A DNA stretch of 45,675 nucleotides from Cyclobacteriaceae bacterium (GTDB lineage Bacteria > Bacteroidota > Bacteroidia > Cytophagales > Cyclobacteriaceae). Where the stretch lies: positions 1 to 45,675 of the forward strand of contig JAKISE010000018.1 of assembly GCA_021648745.1 (NCBI GenBank), read 5' to 3'. Positions 44,881-45,675 of this stretch are shown in pieces; the first letter of the stretch is position 1, and the number at the start of each line of letters is the position of its first letter. Below the pieces are notes generated by a model, which was not told the origin of the DNA, did no database searches, and saw only the letters and a list, made by a program, of their open reading frames with translations. The translations under genes and the position numbers were made by a program.

Positions 44881-45378
44881 ATGCAAAATAGTAAAATTAG
44901 AAAAGGTACTTTAAAGGATTGCGAAGTAATTTCCTCCATTGATAATGAGCATATTTTAGCTGGAGGGAGCTCAATGGTAACAAGGCCTCGTTCAGTAGAT
45001 TATTTTAAAAATATGATGAAAAATTTTAATGATAGAGAACTTATTGAATGTTTAGAAGTTGATGGAGAAGTGGTTGGGTATGGTTTAATAAAGAGATACA
45101 GTGATAGGGAGGGCTACAAAACAACGTGCGAAACAGCTATTTATCTTCGTTCAAGTATGCTGAGAATGGGGTTAGGGTCGAAAATGAAACTATCTTTAAT
45201 CGAAAGATGTAAAGAATTTGGTTACCATCATTTAGTGGCCAAGATTTTCTCTTCTAATGAAGCAAGTATCGAGTATAATAGGCAGCTTGGTTATGAAGTA
45301 GTGGGTGTTCAAAAAGAAATAGGAAACATCAATGGTAAATGGCTTGATGTAATTATTATGCAGTTAATTTTGCCATAA
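44881..45378 (+). CDS. GNAT-family N-acetyltransferase
   Basis: 165 residues, cytoplasmic. A full GNAT fold is visible: strand pair CLEVDGEVVGYGLIKRY, the acyl-CoA loop RMGLGSKM, the helix-strand VAKIFSSNEASIEYNRQLGYEVVGVQKEIG and the final WLDVIIMQL. The pattern resembles phosphinothricin-type acetyltransferases, which acetylate amino-acid amines. Following an N-acylamino-acid racemase and a deacylase-like enzyme, it may act on amino acids in the same pathway, but the palindromic repeat between suggests a separate transcript. Substrate unknown. Confidence 0.88.
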   Translation: MQNSKIRKGTLKDCEVISSIDNEHILAGGSSMVTRPRSVDYFKNMMKNFNDRELIECLEVDGEVVGYGLIKRYSDREGYKTTCETAIYLRSSMLRMGLGSKMKLSLIERCKEFGYHHLVAKIFSSNEASIEYNRQLGYEVVGVQKEIGNINGKWLDVIIMQLILP

Positions 45379-45395
45379 TTCTTTAATCCTTTGTA

Positions 45396-45675
45396 ATGAA
45401 AAAATTAACTCCTGGATTGCAGCGTTTGGTGGATTCGATAGAAAATGACAACGCACATATTACTGTTCAGAAGGCTGCAGAACTTGCTAAAAAGGCCAAT
45501 ATAACAGTGGCTGATTTAGAGCCTTGGGCTGATTACATTCATCCTGTAAAAGATGGGTACGGCAGAAAACTTGCTTATCACACCAATACTTTTGAGGTAA
45601 TGATAATGACTTGGAACCCAGGTGATTTTTCGAGTGTGCATAATCATGGTTATACCCAATGGGGGGCAGTTCAAG
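45396..45675 (+). CDS. Cysteine-dioxygenase-like cupin (partial, cut by window end)
   Basis: The first 93 residues are present, starting with ATG 45396, 17 bases after the acetyltransferase stop; the rest is beyond the window. After a helical N-terminus, MTWNPGDFSSVHNHGYTQWGAVQ carries the cupin metal motif HxH (His 82 and His 84) in the setting typical of type I cysteine dioxygenase and related thiol dioxygenases, which oxidise cysteine to its sulfinate with iron. The later His and Tyr that would decide the subtype cannot be seen. Confidence 0.75.
   Translation, partial: MKKLTPGLQRLVDSIENDNAHITVQKAAELAKKANITVADLEPWADYIHPVKDGYGRKLAYHTNTFEVMIMTWNPGDFSSVHNHGYTQWGAVQ

Noticed and set aside
1..45675. 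CRISPR arrays, tRNA or rRNA genes, transposase or integrase genes
   Set aside because: No regularly spaced short repeats, cloverleaf or ribosomal sequence, and no recombinase motif was seen in any frame.

Overview
The window is an AT-rich, gene-dense stretch from the chromosome of a member of the Bacteroidota, most likely a Cytophagales-type marine or soil bacterium. The clues are a giant secreted protein ending in a type A type IX secretion (T9SS) sorting domain, a Bacteroidota-type putative porin, a Bacteroidota-type MenC, a TPR-SpoIIE phosphatase typical of Cytophagia, weak ribosome binding sites, and one promoter resembling the Bacteroidota TTTG / TAnnTTTG consensus. I saw no tRNA, rRNA, CRISPR array or intact transposase. 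Species and strain cannot be fixed from the sequence alone.

Layout. (1) Positions 1-462 are a repeat-rich stretch: part of a long palindromic element, a solo arm of a second inverted-repeat element, and a complete CGTCAT...ATGACG palindrome. (2) Positions 463-19703 (minus) form one very tight six-gene operon, in transcription order: a nucleotide-transporter-like membrane protein fused to HEAT repeats and a cNMP-binding-like domain; a TIR + DUF4062-like + TIR-like protein; a membrane-anchored nSTAND1 NTPase with WD40 repeats; a periplasmic helical/outer-membrane barrel protein; a lipoprotein; and a 3111-residue T9SS-exported protein. It looks like a chain from cytoplasmic signalling to the cell surface and is the strongest candidate here for an undescribed system. 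(3) Positions 19789-31348 are mostly housekeeping: queA, menC, a TPR protein, the TPR-SpoIIE phosphatase, an SDR oxidoreductase, a zinc-ribbon coiled-coil protein with a Nif3-family protein, lpxK and a porin. Two mobile-looking repeats lie in their gaps. (4) Positions 31756-38764 (plus) are a compact seven-gene accessory cassette: two proteins of unknown family, a secreted protein, a DUF900-type alpha/beta hydrolase, a subtilase without signal peptide, a multi-pass membrane protein and a secreted barrel-like protein. Decayed gene fragments lie on both sides. (5) Positions 39025-45675 hold a CPA1-type antiporter (minus), then a plus-strand run: a conserved protein of unclear function, an OSBS/N-acylamino-acid racemase, an N-acyl-D-amino-acid deacylase-like amidohydrolase, a GNAT acetyltransferase, and the start of a cysteine-dioxygenase-like cupin cut by the window end.

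How the genes fit together. In the first operon, ATGA overlap and gaps of 1-9 bases argue for co-translation of a TIR/STAND sensor with envelope and exported components. In the accessory cassette two ATGA overlaps couple hydrolase and membrane proteins to their neighbours, suggesting a membrane-linked enzyme system. In the last block, racemase, deacylase and acetyltransferase could together interconvert or salvage D-amino acids through N-acyl intermediates. All functional links are inferences from order and motifs.
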